Of a DNA stretch of 64,000 nucleotides, positions 27,363-36,663 are shown one piece after another. The notes beneath the pieces were generated by a model. The model worked only from the letters and a program-made list of their open reading frames with translations. It did not search any database and was not told the origin of the DNA. This DNA comes from Clostridium prolinivorans (GTDB lineage: Bacteria > Bacillota > Clostridia > Clostridiales > Clostridiaceae): contig NZ_RJWG01000003.1 in NCBI RefSeq assembly GCF_004011155.1, positions 124,001 through 188,000 of the forward strand, read 5' to 3'. Each line of letters starts with the position of its first letter. The stretch's first letter is position 1. The translations under genes and the position numbers were made by a program.

Positions 27363-29744
27363 ATGAAAAAATTATTTGAAAGCAAATATGGTTATTTCAC
27401 AGAAGATGGAAGAGAGTATGTTATTACAAATCCTAAAACTCCAAGACCATGGGCTAATATTATAAGCAATGGTGATTATTCTTTTATGATATCACAAACT
27501 GGTGGTGGATATTCATGGAGAGGGAATGCAGGACAAAATAGGATAACAAGGGCTTTTCAAGATCTTATTAAAGATTCATGGGGCAAATATGTATACATAC
27601 GTGATTTAGAAAGCAAAAAATATTGGTCAGCAGCTTGGGCACCAGTAAAAGCAGAGTATCAAGAATATGAAGTACGTCATGGTATTGGATATTCTGTTTT
27701 TAATCACAAAGTGGACAATATAAAAAGTGAAATGACTGTATTTGTAGTACCTGAGGAGCCAGTTGAAATAATGCAGATCACTTTAACTAATGAAGATTTA
27801 AAGGAAAGGAAATTAGATATAACAACATTTTTTGAATGGGGACTTGGAAATGCTCCAGATGAACATAGAGAATTTCATAAAATATTTATTAATTCTAAAT
27901 TTGATGAAGAAATAAATGGACTTTTGGTTGAAAAATATCTTGGCCAATTTACAGATGAGAAAGGTAGAGCAAACAATACAGATTGGGATTATATAGCTTT
28001 TCATGCCTCTAGTGAAAAAGTTAAATCTTATGATGGTGATAAAGAATCTTTTATTGGTATGTATAACTCAGAAGCAACTCCTCAAGCTATGAATATGGAA
28101 AAACTTTCAAAAAGAACTGGAAGATTTGTAGATGCAGCAGCATCTCTTCAAGTAGAAGTTAGCTTAAATCCAGGTGACTCTAAAACAATAGTATTTACTA
28201 TAGGAGCTGCTAAAAAAGGAGATGAAGATGCTCGTAAGATTGCTAGAAAGTTTACAGATGTTGAGACTTCAAAGGCGGCGTTAAAAGCAGTTAATAAATT
28301 TTGGAGTGAATTTATAGATACAGAAGAAATCAATACTCCAGATGATGCTATGAATATTATGACAAATATTTGGCTAAAGTATCAATCTATTTCGTGTAGA
28401 TTATGGGGTAAATCTGCATATTATCAAACTTCAGCAGGATATGGTTTTAGAGATCAGCTTCAAGACTCTCAGATATTTTTGACAAATAAAAGTGAACTTG
28501 CAAAAAAACAAATACTAATGCATTCAAAACAGCAGTTTAAAGAAGGGGATGTTCTCCACTGGTGGTTTACAATAAATGGAGGTGGGCCTAGAACAAGATG
28601 CTCTGATGATCTTCTATGGTTGCCGTTTATAACTGAATCTTATATAGAAGAAACAAAAGATTATTCAATATATGATGAAATAACTCCATTTTTAGATGAT
28701 AAAGAAGCCACTATATATGAACATTGTAAAAGAGCTATAGAAAGAGTATTTTTAAGAATAAGCCCAAGAGGAATTCCACTTATGGGAGATCATGATTGGA
28801 ATGATGGGTTAAGTGCAGTAGGTAACGATTGGAAAGGTGAAAGTATTTGGGTGGGAGAATTTTTATATAAAATATTAAAAGATTTTATACCTATAGCAGA
28901 AAGCCGTGGAGATAAATTATTTGCTGATAAAGCAAAAGATGTGTTAGAGACATTAAAATTTTCAATTAATAAATATGGTTGGGATGGAGAGTGGTATATT
29001 CAAGCAACTACAGATAATTGGGAAAAAGTTGGATCAAAGGAAAATGAAGAAGGAAAAATATTTTTAAATCCGCAGATTTGGGCTGTTATAAGTGGTATAG
29101 CAGATAAAGATAAAGCAGAAAAATCTATGGAAGCTGTTACAAAATATTTATTAAAAGATTATGGAGCATTACTTTTGCATCCAGCATATACAAAGCCTAG
29201 AACAGATATAGGATATATTACTAGGTATGCTCCAGGATTAAGAGAAAATGGTGGTGTATATACTCATGCTGCAACTTGGGCTGTTTGGGCTTATGCTCTG
29301 ATGGGAGATGCTGAACACGCTTATGAAGCTTATAGAAAAATATGTCCTCCTAATAGATCAAATGATATTGAAAATTATATGGCAGAACCTTATGTAACTC
29401 CAGGTAATAGTGATGGCCCATTATCACCTTATTATGGACGAGGTGGATGGTCATGGTATACAGGTTCTTCACAATGGCTTCATAGAGTTGGAACACATTT
29501 TATACTAGGAGTTAGACCAACAATAGAAGGATTAAAAATAGATCCATGTATACCAAAAGAATGGGATGGATTTACTTACAAAAGACAATTTAGAGGTTCG
29601 GAATATTTAATTGAAGTAGATAACAGTTTGCATGTAAGTAAAGGTATTAAAGAAATATATGTAGATGGAAATTTAATACAAAACAATATAATTCCTGATT
29701 TTTCAGATGGTAAGCAGCATAAAATTAAAGTTATTATGGGATAG
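27363..29744 (+). CDS. Family 94 glycoside phosphorylase (cellobiose-phosphorylase-like)
   Basis: A 793-residue cytosolic enzyme that breaks a beta-glucoside with phosphate, giving a sugar 1-phosphate. It has the N-terminal beta domain (YVITNPKTPRPWANII, SQTGGGYSW), the helical barrel with YGFRDQLQDSQ, HDWNDGL carrying the catalytic Asp, and a C-terminal end GLKIDPCIPKEWDGF, HVSKGI and VIMG that strongly resembles clostridial cellobiose phosphorylase. Length fits cellobiose or chitobiose phosphorylases rather than the longer 1,2-beta-oligoglucan enzymes. The start is the ATG at 27363 behind GGGAGGAAA. Mid-protein motifs differ from classical cellobiose phosphorylase, so the substrate is left open. 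Confidence 0.85.
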   Translation: MKKLFESKYGYFTEDGREYVITNPKTPRPWANIISNGDYSFMISQTGGGYSWRGNAGQNRITRAFQDLIKDSWGKYVYIRDLESKKYWSAAWAPVKAEYQEYEVRHGIGYSVFNHKVDNIKSEMTVFVVPEEPVEIMQITLTNEDLKERKLDITTFFEWGLGNAPDEHREFHKIFINSKFDEEINGLLVEKYLGQFTDEKGRANNTDWDYIAFHASSEKVKSYDGDKESFIGMYNSEATPQAMNMEKLSKRTGRFVDAAASLQVEVSLNPGDSKTIVFTIGAAKKGDEDARKIARKFTDVETSKAALKAVNKFWSEFIDTEEINTPDDAMNIMTNIWLKYQSISCRLWGKSAYYQTSAGYGFRDQLQDSQIFLTNKSELAKKQILMHSKQQFKEGDVLHWWFTINGGGPRTRCSDDLLWLPFITESYIEETKDYSIYDEITPFLDDKEATIYEHCKRAIERVFLRISPRGIPLMGDHDWNDGLSAVGNDWKGESIWVGEFLYKILKDFIPIAESRGDKLFADKAKDVLETLKFSINKYGWDGEWYIQATTDNWEKVGSKENEEGKIFLNPQIWAVISGIADKDKAEKSMEAVTKYLLKDYGALLLHPAYTKPRTDIGYITRYAPGLRENGGVYTHAATWAVWAYALMGDAEHAYEAYRKICPPNRSNDIENYMAEPYVTPGNSDGPLSPYYGRGGWSWYTGSSQWLHRVGTHFILGVRPTIEGLKIDPCIPKEWDGFTYKRQFRGSEYLIEVDNSLHVSKGIKEIYVDGNLIQNNIIPDFSDGKQHKIKVIMG

Positions 29745-29794
29745 TCTAAAGCAAAGTATTGAGAATTAAATATAAGCGAAAATAGGAGGAAATT

Positions 29795-30727
29795 ATGATG
29801 AATAGTATAAAAAGTAAAAATTTTATACAGGAAATCAAAAATAACAAAACATTATTTATTATGCTCTTACCTATAGTAATATATTTTTTTATATTTAGTT
29901 ATATGGTAATGCCTGGAGTATACATAGCATTTGTTAATTATGATTATTCTAATGGTATATTTGGAAGTAATTTTGTAGGATTTGATAATTTTAAATTTCT
30001 TATTACAAGTGGTGATTTATGGCGTATTACTAAAAATACAATTTTTTATAATATAGTTTTTATATTACTTGGAAATATAATTCAAATTTTTATTGCAATA
30101 TTAATTAGTGAAGTATCAAACAAATTATTTAAAAAAATATCACAGTCTGTTATTCTTCTTCCTAATTTTATTTCTTATGTAATTGTTGGAGTGTTTGCAT
30201 ATAATTTATTTAGCTATGATCAAGGATTAATAAATTCTATATTAAATAATTTAGGCATAGGTAAACATGATTTCTATGGAGATGTAGGTATATGGAAATA
30301 TATTGTAACTATTTTTTATATTTGGAAAGGCACAGGATATGGAATGATAGTATATCTTGCATCTATTACGGGAATAGATGAAGAAATATATGAAGCAGCA
30401 GTAATAGATGGAGTTAGTATATTTCAAAAAATAAGATATATAACATTGCCTTTATTAAAACCTACTTTTGTAATGTTATTATTATTTAGTCTTGGAGGTA
30501 TATTAAGAGGTCAATTTGATTTATTTTATAATCTAATTGGAAATAATGCATTACTTTTTCCACAGACAGACATTATTGATACTTATGTATTTAGAAGTTT
30601 AATAGGAAATTTTAATTTTTCGTTAAGTGCTGCAGCAGGATTTTATCAATCTATATTTGGGCTTGTATTAGTACTGACTATAAATTTTATTGTAAAAAAG
30701 ATAGATAGTGATTATGCACTTTTTTAA
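29795..30727 (+). CDS. Oligosaccharide ABC transporter permease, LplB type
   Basis: A 310-residue inner-membrane permease with six hydrophobic segments. The coupling motif reads EAAVIDGVSIFQKIRYITLPLLKP (key residues EAA, DG and LP, about 195-218). PGVYIAFVNYDYS near residue 46 is typical of the LplB/YtcP-type polysaccharide uptake permeases. AGGAGG is the ribosome site; two adjacent ATG codons (29795, 29798) could serve. It pairs with the next gene. No ATPase is in the locus; such systems usually borrow an MsmX-type ATPase coded elsewhere. Confidence 0.9.
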   Translation: MMNSIKSKNFIQEIKNNKTLFIMLLPIVIYFFIFSYMVMPGVYIAFVNYDYSNGIFGSNFVGFDNFKFLITSGDLWRITKNTIFYNIVFILLGNIIQIFIAILISEVSNKLFKKISQSVILLPNFISYVIVGVFAYNLFSYDQGLINSILNNLGIGKHDFYGDVGIWKYIVTIFYIWKGTGYGMIVYLASITGIDEEIYEAAVIDGVSIFQKIRYITLPLLKPTFVMLLLFSLGGILRGQFDLFYNLIGNNALLFPQTDIIDTYVFRSLIGNFNFSLSAAAGFYQSIFGLVLVLTINFIVKKIDSDYALF

Positions 30728-30741
30728 TGGAGGTGAATTAG

Positions 30742-31629
30742 TTGGATTTTTATAAAGACACTAAAAGTAAAATATTTAAAGTATTTTGTTATTTAATTAT
30801 AAGTATATTTGCATTGTTTTGCTTAATACCATTTTTTTTAGTTATATCTGCTTCCATTACTCCAGAAAATGATATTGTAAAATATGGATATTCATTAATT
30901 CCTAAACATATAAGTTTTGATGCATATAAGCTTTTACTTAGTAATGGGAAAGAAATATTTAATGCATATAAAGTTACAATATTTATTACTATTTTTGGTA
31001 CAGCAACAGGATTAATACTTATGTCAATGACTGCTTATGTATTAGGAAGAAAAGATTTTAAATATAGAAATAAATTTGCTTTTTATATTTATTTTACAAC
31101 TTTGTTTAATGGTGGATTAGTTCCTTTTTACATAATGATGGTTAAGTATTTACATTTAAAAGATAACATTTTTGCAATGATTCTTCCAGGTCTTGCTAAT
31201 GTATGGTCAATATTTTTATTACGTAATTTTATGAAATCTATACCTGATTCTCTTTATGAAGCAGCAAAGTTAGATGGAGCTGGAGATTTTAGGATATATT
31301 GGCAGATTGTAATACCTCTTTCTAAACCTGCATTAGCAACAGTAGGATTATTTCAAGCACTTGGATATTGGAATGAATGGTATAATGCTATGCTTTATAT
31401 ACAAACTCCTGAAAAGTATCCATTACAGTATTTTCTACAAAATATGATGGCTTCAGCTAATATTACTAATTTAATAAAAATTGGAGCGAATATAGATTTA
31501 TCAAAAATACCTACTGAATCTATAAAAATGGCTACAGCTATTATAGTAACTGGACCTGTAATATTATTTTATCCATTTTTACAAAAATATTTTGTAAAAG
31601 GGTTAATAGTTGGATCAGTTAAAGGATAG
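30742..31629 (+). CDS. Oligosaccharide ABC transporter permease, LplC type
   Basis: A 295-residue second permease with six hydrophobic segments and the coupling motif YEAAKLDGAGDFRIYWQIV around residue 175. NGGLVPFYIMM and SKPALATVGLFQALGYWNEW are characteristic of the LplC/YtcP group. The start is TTG at 30742, with GGAGGTGAA upstream, only 14 bases after the previous stop. It ends KYFVKGLIVGSVKG, the usual C-terminus of these permeases. Confidence 0.9.
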   Translation: MDFYKDTKSKIFKVFCYLIISIFALFCLIPFFLVISASITPENDIVKYGYSLIPKHISFDAYKLLLSNGKEIFNAYKVTIFITIFGTATGLILMSMTAYVLGRKDFKYRNKFAFYIYFTTLFNGGLVPFYIMMVKYLHLKDNIFAMILPGLANVWSIFLLRNFMKSIPDSLYEAAKLDGAGDFRIYWQIVIPLSKPALATVGLFQALGYWNEWYNAMLYIQTPEKYPLQYFLQNMMASANITNLIKIGANIDLSKIPTESIKMATAIIVTGPVILFYPFLQKYFVKGLIVGSVKG

Positions 31630-31635
31630 CAGGAT

Positions 31636-31671
31636 AATATATAATGCTTGGTTGAATTATCATTATATATT
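31636..31671 (+). other. Intercistronic stem-loop before the binding-protein gene
   Basis: AATATATAATG (31636-31646) and CATTATATATT (31661-31671) form an 11-bp stem with a 14-base loop and no U-tract. The 152-base gap to the next gene may also hold a promoter, but none is clear. Confidence 0.45.
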
Positions 31672-31781
31672 TAATGTTTATAATAAAACTTTAACAAAAT
31701 AAAGTATAGAAGGGTGGTGATATTAACTGTTTAATTATTAATACAATCAATATATAGTATGTAGAATTAGGAGGGGAATCT

Positions 31782-33338
31782 ATGAAAAAGAAAATTCGTA
31801 TAAAAAAATGTATTGCATCTTTACTTGTTTTATCTATGAGCTTAGGTACTTTAATTGGATGCTCAAAGAAGGAGGATACAGGGGCATCTACTAATGGGAA
31901 AAAAGTTGATACTTCTAAAAAAGTAAATCTAGTTATGTATTTATGGGGTAATCAATCTCCAGACCATGAAAATGTTATGGCTGAGCTTAATAAAAAGCTT
32001 ACTGAAAAAATAAATGCTACACTTGAAATAAAGTATATTCCATGGGATGCTATTTCAACAAAATATCCTTTAGTATTTGCTTCAGGAGAAAACTATGATA
32101 TGATATATGTATCAAGTGCAGCTAACCCTAATTATTTTAGCTTAGCTGAAAAAAATTCTTTCAAAGCACTTGATGATTTATTGCCAGTATATGCTCCAGA
32201 AACTTGGAAAAAGACAAGTCAGGATATGTGGAATGATACAAAATATAATGGTAAAATATATGCTATACCTTCAAGATATACTGAATATATACCTCATGGA
32301 TTTGTTTATAGAGGAGATTATTCTAAAAAATATGGTATAGAATCTATTTCTTCTATGGATGATATGGAAAAATATTTTGATGGGGTACTGAAAAATGAAA
32401 ACGGTATAATTCCATGGGATGCTAATATTAATAATGCTAGTGATTTATATAAGATGTTTATTGAAAGTACAAGCACTTGGATTCCAGCTCCTGGACTAGC
32501 TTTAAGTACAATGTATCTTACTGCAAAATCTAAAGACGAAATTAATAATATATTCCACCCAGCATTTACAGATGAATTTTATGCATTTGCAGAAAAGATG
32601 AAAAATTGGGCAGATAAAGGATATTGGCCTCAAGATGTTCTTTCAAGCAAAAAAGATCCTGTTAATTCTTTTAATACAGGTAAAGGTGCATCATTTTTTC
32701 AACATGCTCAGGGTTATATTGGATGGTATGGTGGACTTCTAAAAGCTCAACCAAATTCTGATCCTAAGTTTTATTGCTTTGGTGAAGCTAATAAAAAAGT
32801 TATAAAAACAAATACAATGCAAAATGCTACAGCAATTAGTGCAAATTCTAAAAATCCTGAAAGATCTCTTATGATGATTGATTTACTTATGAATGATAAA
32901 GAAATTTATGATTTATTCCAGTATGGTATAAAAGGGAGAAACTATGAGTTAGATAGTAATGGTAAACGTATAACTCCTGAAAATTTTGATGATAAGAAAA
33001 ATGGATATGGTCAATCAGCGTGGGCTGTAAGAACTGATGAATTTGAAATACCAATGGCTTCAGATTATAAAGGAAGAGCTGATATGAATAAGCATTATGA
33101 TACATTTGCTATAAAAGATCCTTTTGCTAATTTTAATTTTAATTCAAAAGCAGTAGATTCAGAAATAGCAGCTGTAAATCAAGTAAATGTAATGTATGGT
33201 GTTCCGATATTATTTGGAAAATCTGGAGATCCAAAGACTGCTGTAGAAAATTATAGAAATAAACTTAAATCAGCAGGAATAGATAAAATTATAGATGAAA
33301 TAAAAAAACAACTTCAAAATTATAAACCAGCACAATAA
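31782..33338 (+). CDS. Oligosaccharide-binding lipoprotein of the LplA type
   Basis: A 518-residue extracellular solute-binding lipoprotein (family 1, cluster with LplA). The signal peptide ends in LIGC (Cys about 27). The mature part begins with a short linker and VNLVMYLWGNQSPDHENVM, then IPWDAISTKYPLVFASGENYD; aromatic-rich patches such as GYIGWYGG are in keeping with an oligosaccharide site. AGGAGGGGA precedes the ATG. It serves the two preceding permeases. A GC-rich hairpin follows it (33357-33378). Confidence 0.9.
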   Translation: MKKKIRIKKCIASLLVLSMSLGTLIGCSKKEDTGASTNGKKVDTSKKVNLVMYLWGNQSPDHENVMAELNKKLTEKINATLEIKYIPWDAISTKYPLVFASGENYDMIYVSSAANPNYFSLAEKNSFKALDDLLPVYAPETWKKTSQDMWNDTKYNGKIYAIPSRYTEYIPHGFVYRGDYSKKYGIESISSMDDMEKYFDGVLKNENGIIPWDANINNASDLYKMFIESTSTWIPAPGLALSTMYLTAKSKDEINNIFHPAFTDEFYAFAEKMKNWADKGYWPQDVLSSKKDPVNSFNTGKGASFFQHAQGYIGWYGGLLKAQPNSDPKFYCFGEANKKVIKTNTMQNATAISANSKNPERSLMMIDLLMNDKEIYDLFQYGIKGRNYELDSNGKRITPENFDDKKNGYGQSAWAVRTDEFEIPMASDYKGRADMNKHYDTFAIKDPFANFNFNSKAVDSEIAAVNQVNVMYGVPILFGKSGDPKTAVENYRNKLKSAGIDKIIDEIKKQLQNYKPAQ

Positions 33339-33356
33339 AATTTATGAAATAATTTA

Positions 33357-33378
33357 AGGCCTCCTAATTTGGAGGCTT
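33357..33378 (+). other. Stem-loop between the binding-protein and GH3 genes
   Basis: GCCTCC (33359-33364) and GGAGGC (33371-33376), extended by one or two weak pairs, close a TAATTT loop. The T-tract is poor, so partial termination or RNA processing is more likely than a full stop. Confidence 0.5.
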
Positions 33379-33418
33379 GAATTATAAATATTAATTTTAA
33401 AAGAAAGAGGTAAAAAAT

Positions 33419-35587
33419 GTGAATAGCAAAAAAATAGATATTAAAAAGATATTAGAAAGTATGACATTAGAAGAAAAAATAGGTCAATTAATTCAAATAA
33501 TTCCTAGTTTTTTTAATCCAAAAACAACAGGAGAAATAACAGGACCATTAGAGGATTTAGGATTAAAAGAAAAAGATATATGGAAAGTTGGTTCTGTTAT
33601 TGGAATTAGTGGAGCTAAAGAAGCTGTAAGTATACAAAAAAATTATTTAGAGAAAAGTGAAAAAAAGATACCTTTAATGTTTATGGCAGATATAATACAT
33701 GGATATAGAACTATATTTCCAATTCCATTAGGTATAGGTTGTACTTGGGATAAAGATTTAGCTAAAGAAGTTGCAAGAGTTTCTGCAAAAGAAGCTTCTG
33801 CTGCTGGGATTCATGTTACATTTTCACCTATGGTAGATCTTGTTAGAGATGCAAGGTGGGGAAGAGTAATGGAATCAACAGGGGAAGATCCATATTTAAA
33901 TAGTTTATTTGCTCGTGCTTTTGTTAAAGGATATCAAGGAGATAATATAAAAAAAGATGAAAATATTGGAGCGTGTGTAAAACATTTTGCAGCTTATGGA
34001 GCAGCAGAAAGTGGAAGAGAATATAATACAGTTGATATTTCAGAAGGTATGTTAAGGGAATATTATCTTCCATCTTATAAAGCAGCTATTGAAGAAGGTG
34101 TAAAAATGGTTATGACATCTTTTAATCCAGTAAATAGGATACCTTCAAGTGGCAATACATGGTTAATGAGAGATATATTAAGAAATGAATGGGGATTTGA
34201 CGGAGTAACAATTTCAGATTGGGGGGCAATTAAAGAATTAATAGCACATGGAGTAGCTGAAGACGAAAAAGAAGCAGCAGAAAAAGCAATTAAAGCTGGA
34301 GTAGATATAGAAATGATGACTGGATGCTATGTTAAATCTTTAGAAACTCTTGTTGAAGAAGGGAAAATAAGCAGTGAATTTATAGATGAAGCAGTTTTAA
34401 GGATATTAAAACTTAAAGAAGAATTAGGCTTGTTTGAAAATCCATTTAAAGGAGCAAATGAAAAAAAAGAAGCCGAGATAATACTATGTGATGAGCATAG
34501 AAAATCTGCAAGAAATATAGCAGCATCTTCTATGGTATTATTAAAAAATGAAAATGTTCTACCAATATCTAAAGAGGTTAATAAAGTTGCAATAATAGGT
34601 CCTTTTGCTGACAATCATGAAATATTAGGTGGATGGTCATGGCAAGGGAAACCTGAAGAAGCAGTTTCGTTAAAAGAAGGTATTATAAATAAAATAGGAA
34701 GTGAAAAAGTTATAGTTTCAAATGGTTGTGGAATATTAGATGGAAATGATTATGAAATTGAAAAAGCAGTCTCTGAAGCTGAAAAAGCAGATATTATAAT
34801 ACTTGCATTAGGAGAAGATTCTGGAATGACTGGAGAAGGGGCAAGCAGAGCTTTTATAAAACTTCCAGGAAGGCAAGAAGAACTTGCGGAGAGAATATTG
34901 AAACTTGGGAAAGAAACTATTGTTGTATTATTTAATGGTAGACCTTTGGAAATAACGAAATTGTATAGTAAAGCACCTGCTATTTTAGAAGCATGGTTTC
35001 CAGGAACAGAAGGAGGTAATGCAGCAGCAGATATTTTATTTGGAGACAAATATCCTAAAGGACGTTTAAGCATGAGTTTTCCATATACAATAGGTCAGAT
35101 ACCAATATATTACAATGCTTTTAATACAGGAAGACCTAAACCATCAGATGAAAGTAATGAATATAGATATTCTTCACAATATCTTGATATACCAAATTTA
35201 CCATTACTGCCTTTTGGATTTGGGCTAAGTTATACTACTTTTGAATATTCAGATTTAAAAATAAGTGAAAAAGTATTAACAGAGAATAATACTATAACAG
35301 TTTCTGTAAAGATTAAAAATACAGGAACAAGGGTTGGAGAAGAAATAGTTCAGCTTTACATAAGAGATTTAGCTGCAAGTGTAATTAGACCAATAAAGGA
35401 ACTTAAAGGATTTAAAAAAATTAAATTAGAAGCAGGAGAAGAAAAAGAGGTATTATTTGAAATAAAAGAGGAAATGCTTAGATTTTATAACGATAAAATG
35501 GAATTTAAATCTGAAAAAGGTAGATTTAATGTCATGGTAGGCCCAAATTCAAGGGATTTGCAAATTTTAAGTTTTGAGCTTAAATAA
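33419..35587 (+). CDS. Family 3 beta-glucosidase, cytosolic
   Basis: A 722-residue retaining GH3 enzyme. The (beta/alpha)8 domain has HGYRTIFPIPLGIGCTWD, MVDLVRDARWGRVMESTGED, KHFAAYG and the nucleophile Asp in VTISDWGAI (about residue 268). The alpha/beta sandwich follows with LKNENVLPI and ALGEDSGMTGEG, and a C-terminal fibronectin III-like domain ends it with VQLYIRD and KELKGFKK. There is no signal peptide. The start is GTG at 33419: an ATG at 33417 is followed at once by TGA in its frame. AGAGG lies eight bases upstream. It probably finishes degradation of imported beta-glucosides. Confidence 0.93.
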   Translation: MNSKKIDIKKILESMTLEEKIGQLIQIIPSFFNPKTTGEITGPLEDLGLKEKDIWKVGSVIGISGAKEAVSIQKNYLEKSEKKIPLMFMADIIHGYRTIFPIPLGIGCTWDKDLAKEVARVSAKEASAAGIHVTFSPMVDLVRDARWGRVMESTGEDPYLNSLFARAFVKGYQGDNIKKDENIGACVKHFAAYGAAESGREYNTVDISEGMLREYYLPSYKAAIEEGVKMVMTSFNPVNRIPSSGNTWLMRDILRNEWGFDGVTISDWGAIKELIAHGVAEDEKEAAEKAIKAGVDIEMMTGCYVKSLETLVEEGKISSEFIDEAVLRILKLKEELGLFENPFKGANEKKEAEIILCDEHRKSARNIAASSMVLLKNENVLPISKEVNKVAIIGPFADNHEILGGWSWQGKPEEAVSLKEGIINKIGSEKVIVSNGCGILDGNDYEIEKAVSEAEKADIIILALGEDSGMTGEGASRAFIKLPGRQEELAERILKLGKETIVVLFNGRPLEITKLYSKAPAILEAWFPGTEGGNAAADILFGDKYPKGRLSMSFPYTIGQIPIYYNAFNTGRPKPSDESNEYRYSSQYLDIPNLPLLPFGFGLSYTTFEYSDLKISEKVLTENNTITVSVKIKNTGTRVGEEIVQLYIRDLAASVIRPIKELKGFKKIKLEAGEEKEVLFEIKEEMLRFYNDKMEFKSEKGRFNVMVGPNSRDLQILSFELK

Positions 35588-35640
35588 AATAATATTTTAA
35601 TAAATTTATACTCTTATAATAATTAAAAATTGATAAAAGT

Positions 35641-35678
35641 AAAAGCAGGTTTTGTACTAATTTGTAGAGCCTGCTTTT
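35641..35678. terminator. Shared terminator between the GH3 gene and murQ
   Basis: AAAAGCAGG and CCTGCTTTT pair around a loop of about 20 bases, between convergent genes, with A- and T-rich flanks on both sides. Confidence 0.75.
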
Positions 35679-35702
35679 GTTATAAAAACTTTAAAAATAG
35701 AA

Positions 35703-36626
35703 TTATTTAGAATTATGGCCTTTTAATGATTTAATGGCTTTTGATATATAACCATTATTTTCGTTTAAAAGCTTTTGAGCTTTTTCTTTAGTAAGCCCTG
35801 TTTTAAGCATTAGTATGCTTAGCTTTACATCAAAATTAGTTTCTTCTAGTATCTTAGATACAGTTTCTTCTTTTTCATAAGTAGCAAGCATAGTTATTCT
35901 TTTAGCTCTAGCATAAAGCTTTTTATTTGAAGCTTTAACATCAACCATTAAATTGCTATATACCTTTCCAAGTTTAATCATAGCTCCAGTGGTAAGCATA
36001 TTAAGTACCATTTTTTGAGCTGTGCCTGCTTTCATTCTTGTAGATCCCATAATAACTTCTGGACCAACTATGACGGATATAGGTATATCTGCAAGTTTTG
36101 CCATTTCACTTTTTGGATTCATAGTAAGACATATAACAGCTGCTCCTAAACTTTTAGCGTATTTCATTCCTCCTATGACATAAGGAGTTCTTCCTGAAGC
36201 TGCTATACCACATACAACATCTTTACAAGTTAAATTTTTTTCTTTTAAATCTTTTATGGCAAGTTCACTGTCATCTTCTGCTCCTTCAATTGCTTTAAAC
36301 ATAGCCGCATATCCTCCTGCAATAACACCTTGAACTAAATCTGAAGAAACTCCATAAGTAGGAGGACATTCTGAAGCGTCAAGTATTCCAAGCCTTCCAC
36401 TTGTACCTGCACCAATGTAAATAAGTCTGCCTCCTTTAGATAATCTATCAGCAATTAAATCCACTGCTTTAGCAATACTTTCTTTTTCTTTACCCACTGC
36501 TTTAGCTACTTTTTTATCTTCTTCATTTATCATTTCTATCATTTTTAAAGTACTCACATTATCTATATTCATAGTATTTGGATTTCTGTCTTCTGTAATA
36601 AGTTTTGACAAATTTTCAATTTCCAT
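35703..36626 (-). CDS. murQ: N-acetylmuramic acid 6-phosphate etherase (MurQ)
   Basis: MurQ removes the lactyl ether from MurNAc-6-phosphate, giving GlcNAc-6-phosphate and D-lactate. The protein has the SIS domain with [20 protein letters not shown] (about residues 73-92), [14 protein letters not shown] and [11 protein letters not shown], and a C-terminal UBA-like part. The ATG at 36624-36626 gives 307 residues, but its Shine-Dalgarno GGAGGTG lies some 30 bases upstream with a hairpin in between. An in-frame CTG at 36648-36650 is ideally spaced and would add eight residues (LQKFAAKY before the ATG). I keep the ATG as default and flag the start as unsettled. Confidence 0.95.
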   Translation of the reverse strand: MEIENLSKLITEDRNPNTMNIDNVSTLKMIEMINEEDKKVAKAVGKEKESIAKAVDLIADRLSKGGRLIYIGAGTSGRLGILDASECPPTYGVSSDLVQGVIAGGYAAMFKAIEGAEDDSELAIKDLKEKNLTCKDVVCGIAASGRTPYVIGGMKYAKSLGAAVICLTMNPKSEMAKLADIPISVIVGPEVIMGSTRMKAGTAQKMVLNMLTTGAMIKLGKVYSNLMVDVKASNKKLYARAKRITMLATYEKEETVSKILEETNFDVKLSILMLKTGLTKEKAQKLLNENNGYISKAIKSLKGHNSK

Positions 36627-36633
36627 ATATTTT

Positions 36634-36661
36634 GCTGCAAATTTTTGCAGCTTTCACCTCC
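36634..36661 (-). promoter_or_regulatory. Unusual murQ initiation region: ribosome site, hairpin, possible CTG start
   Basis: On the coding strand GGAGGTG (36661-36655) is followed by GCTGCAAA and TTTGCAGC, which pair as an 8-bp stem (36651-36634), and only then by ATG at 36626. Either the hairpin brings the distant ATG close to the ribosome site, or CTG at 36650-36648, inside the stem, is the start. Confidence 0.6.
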
Positions 36662-36663
36662 TG

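Noticed and set aside
34327..35073. Minus-strand frames of 95 and 107 codons
   Set aside because: Antisense to the GH3 gene, which has complete family motifs; no ribosome sites.
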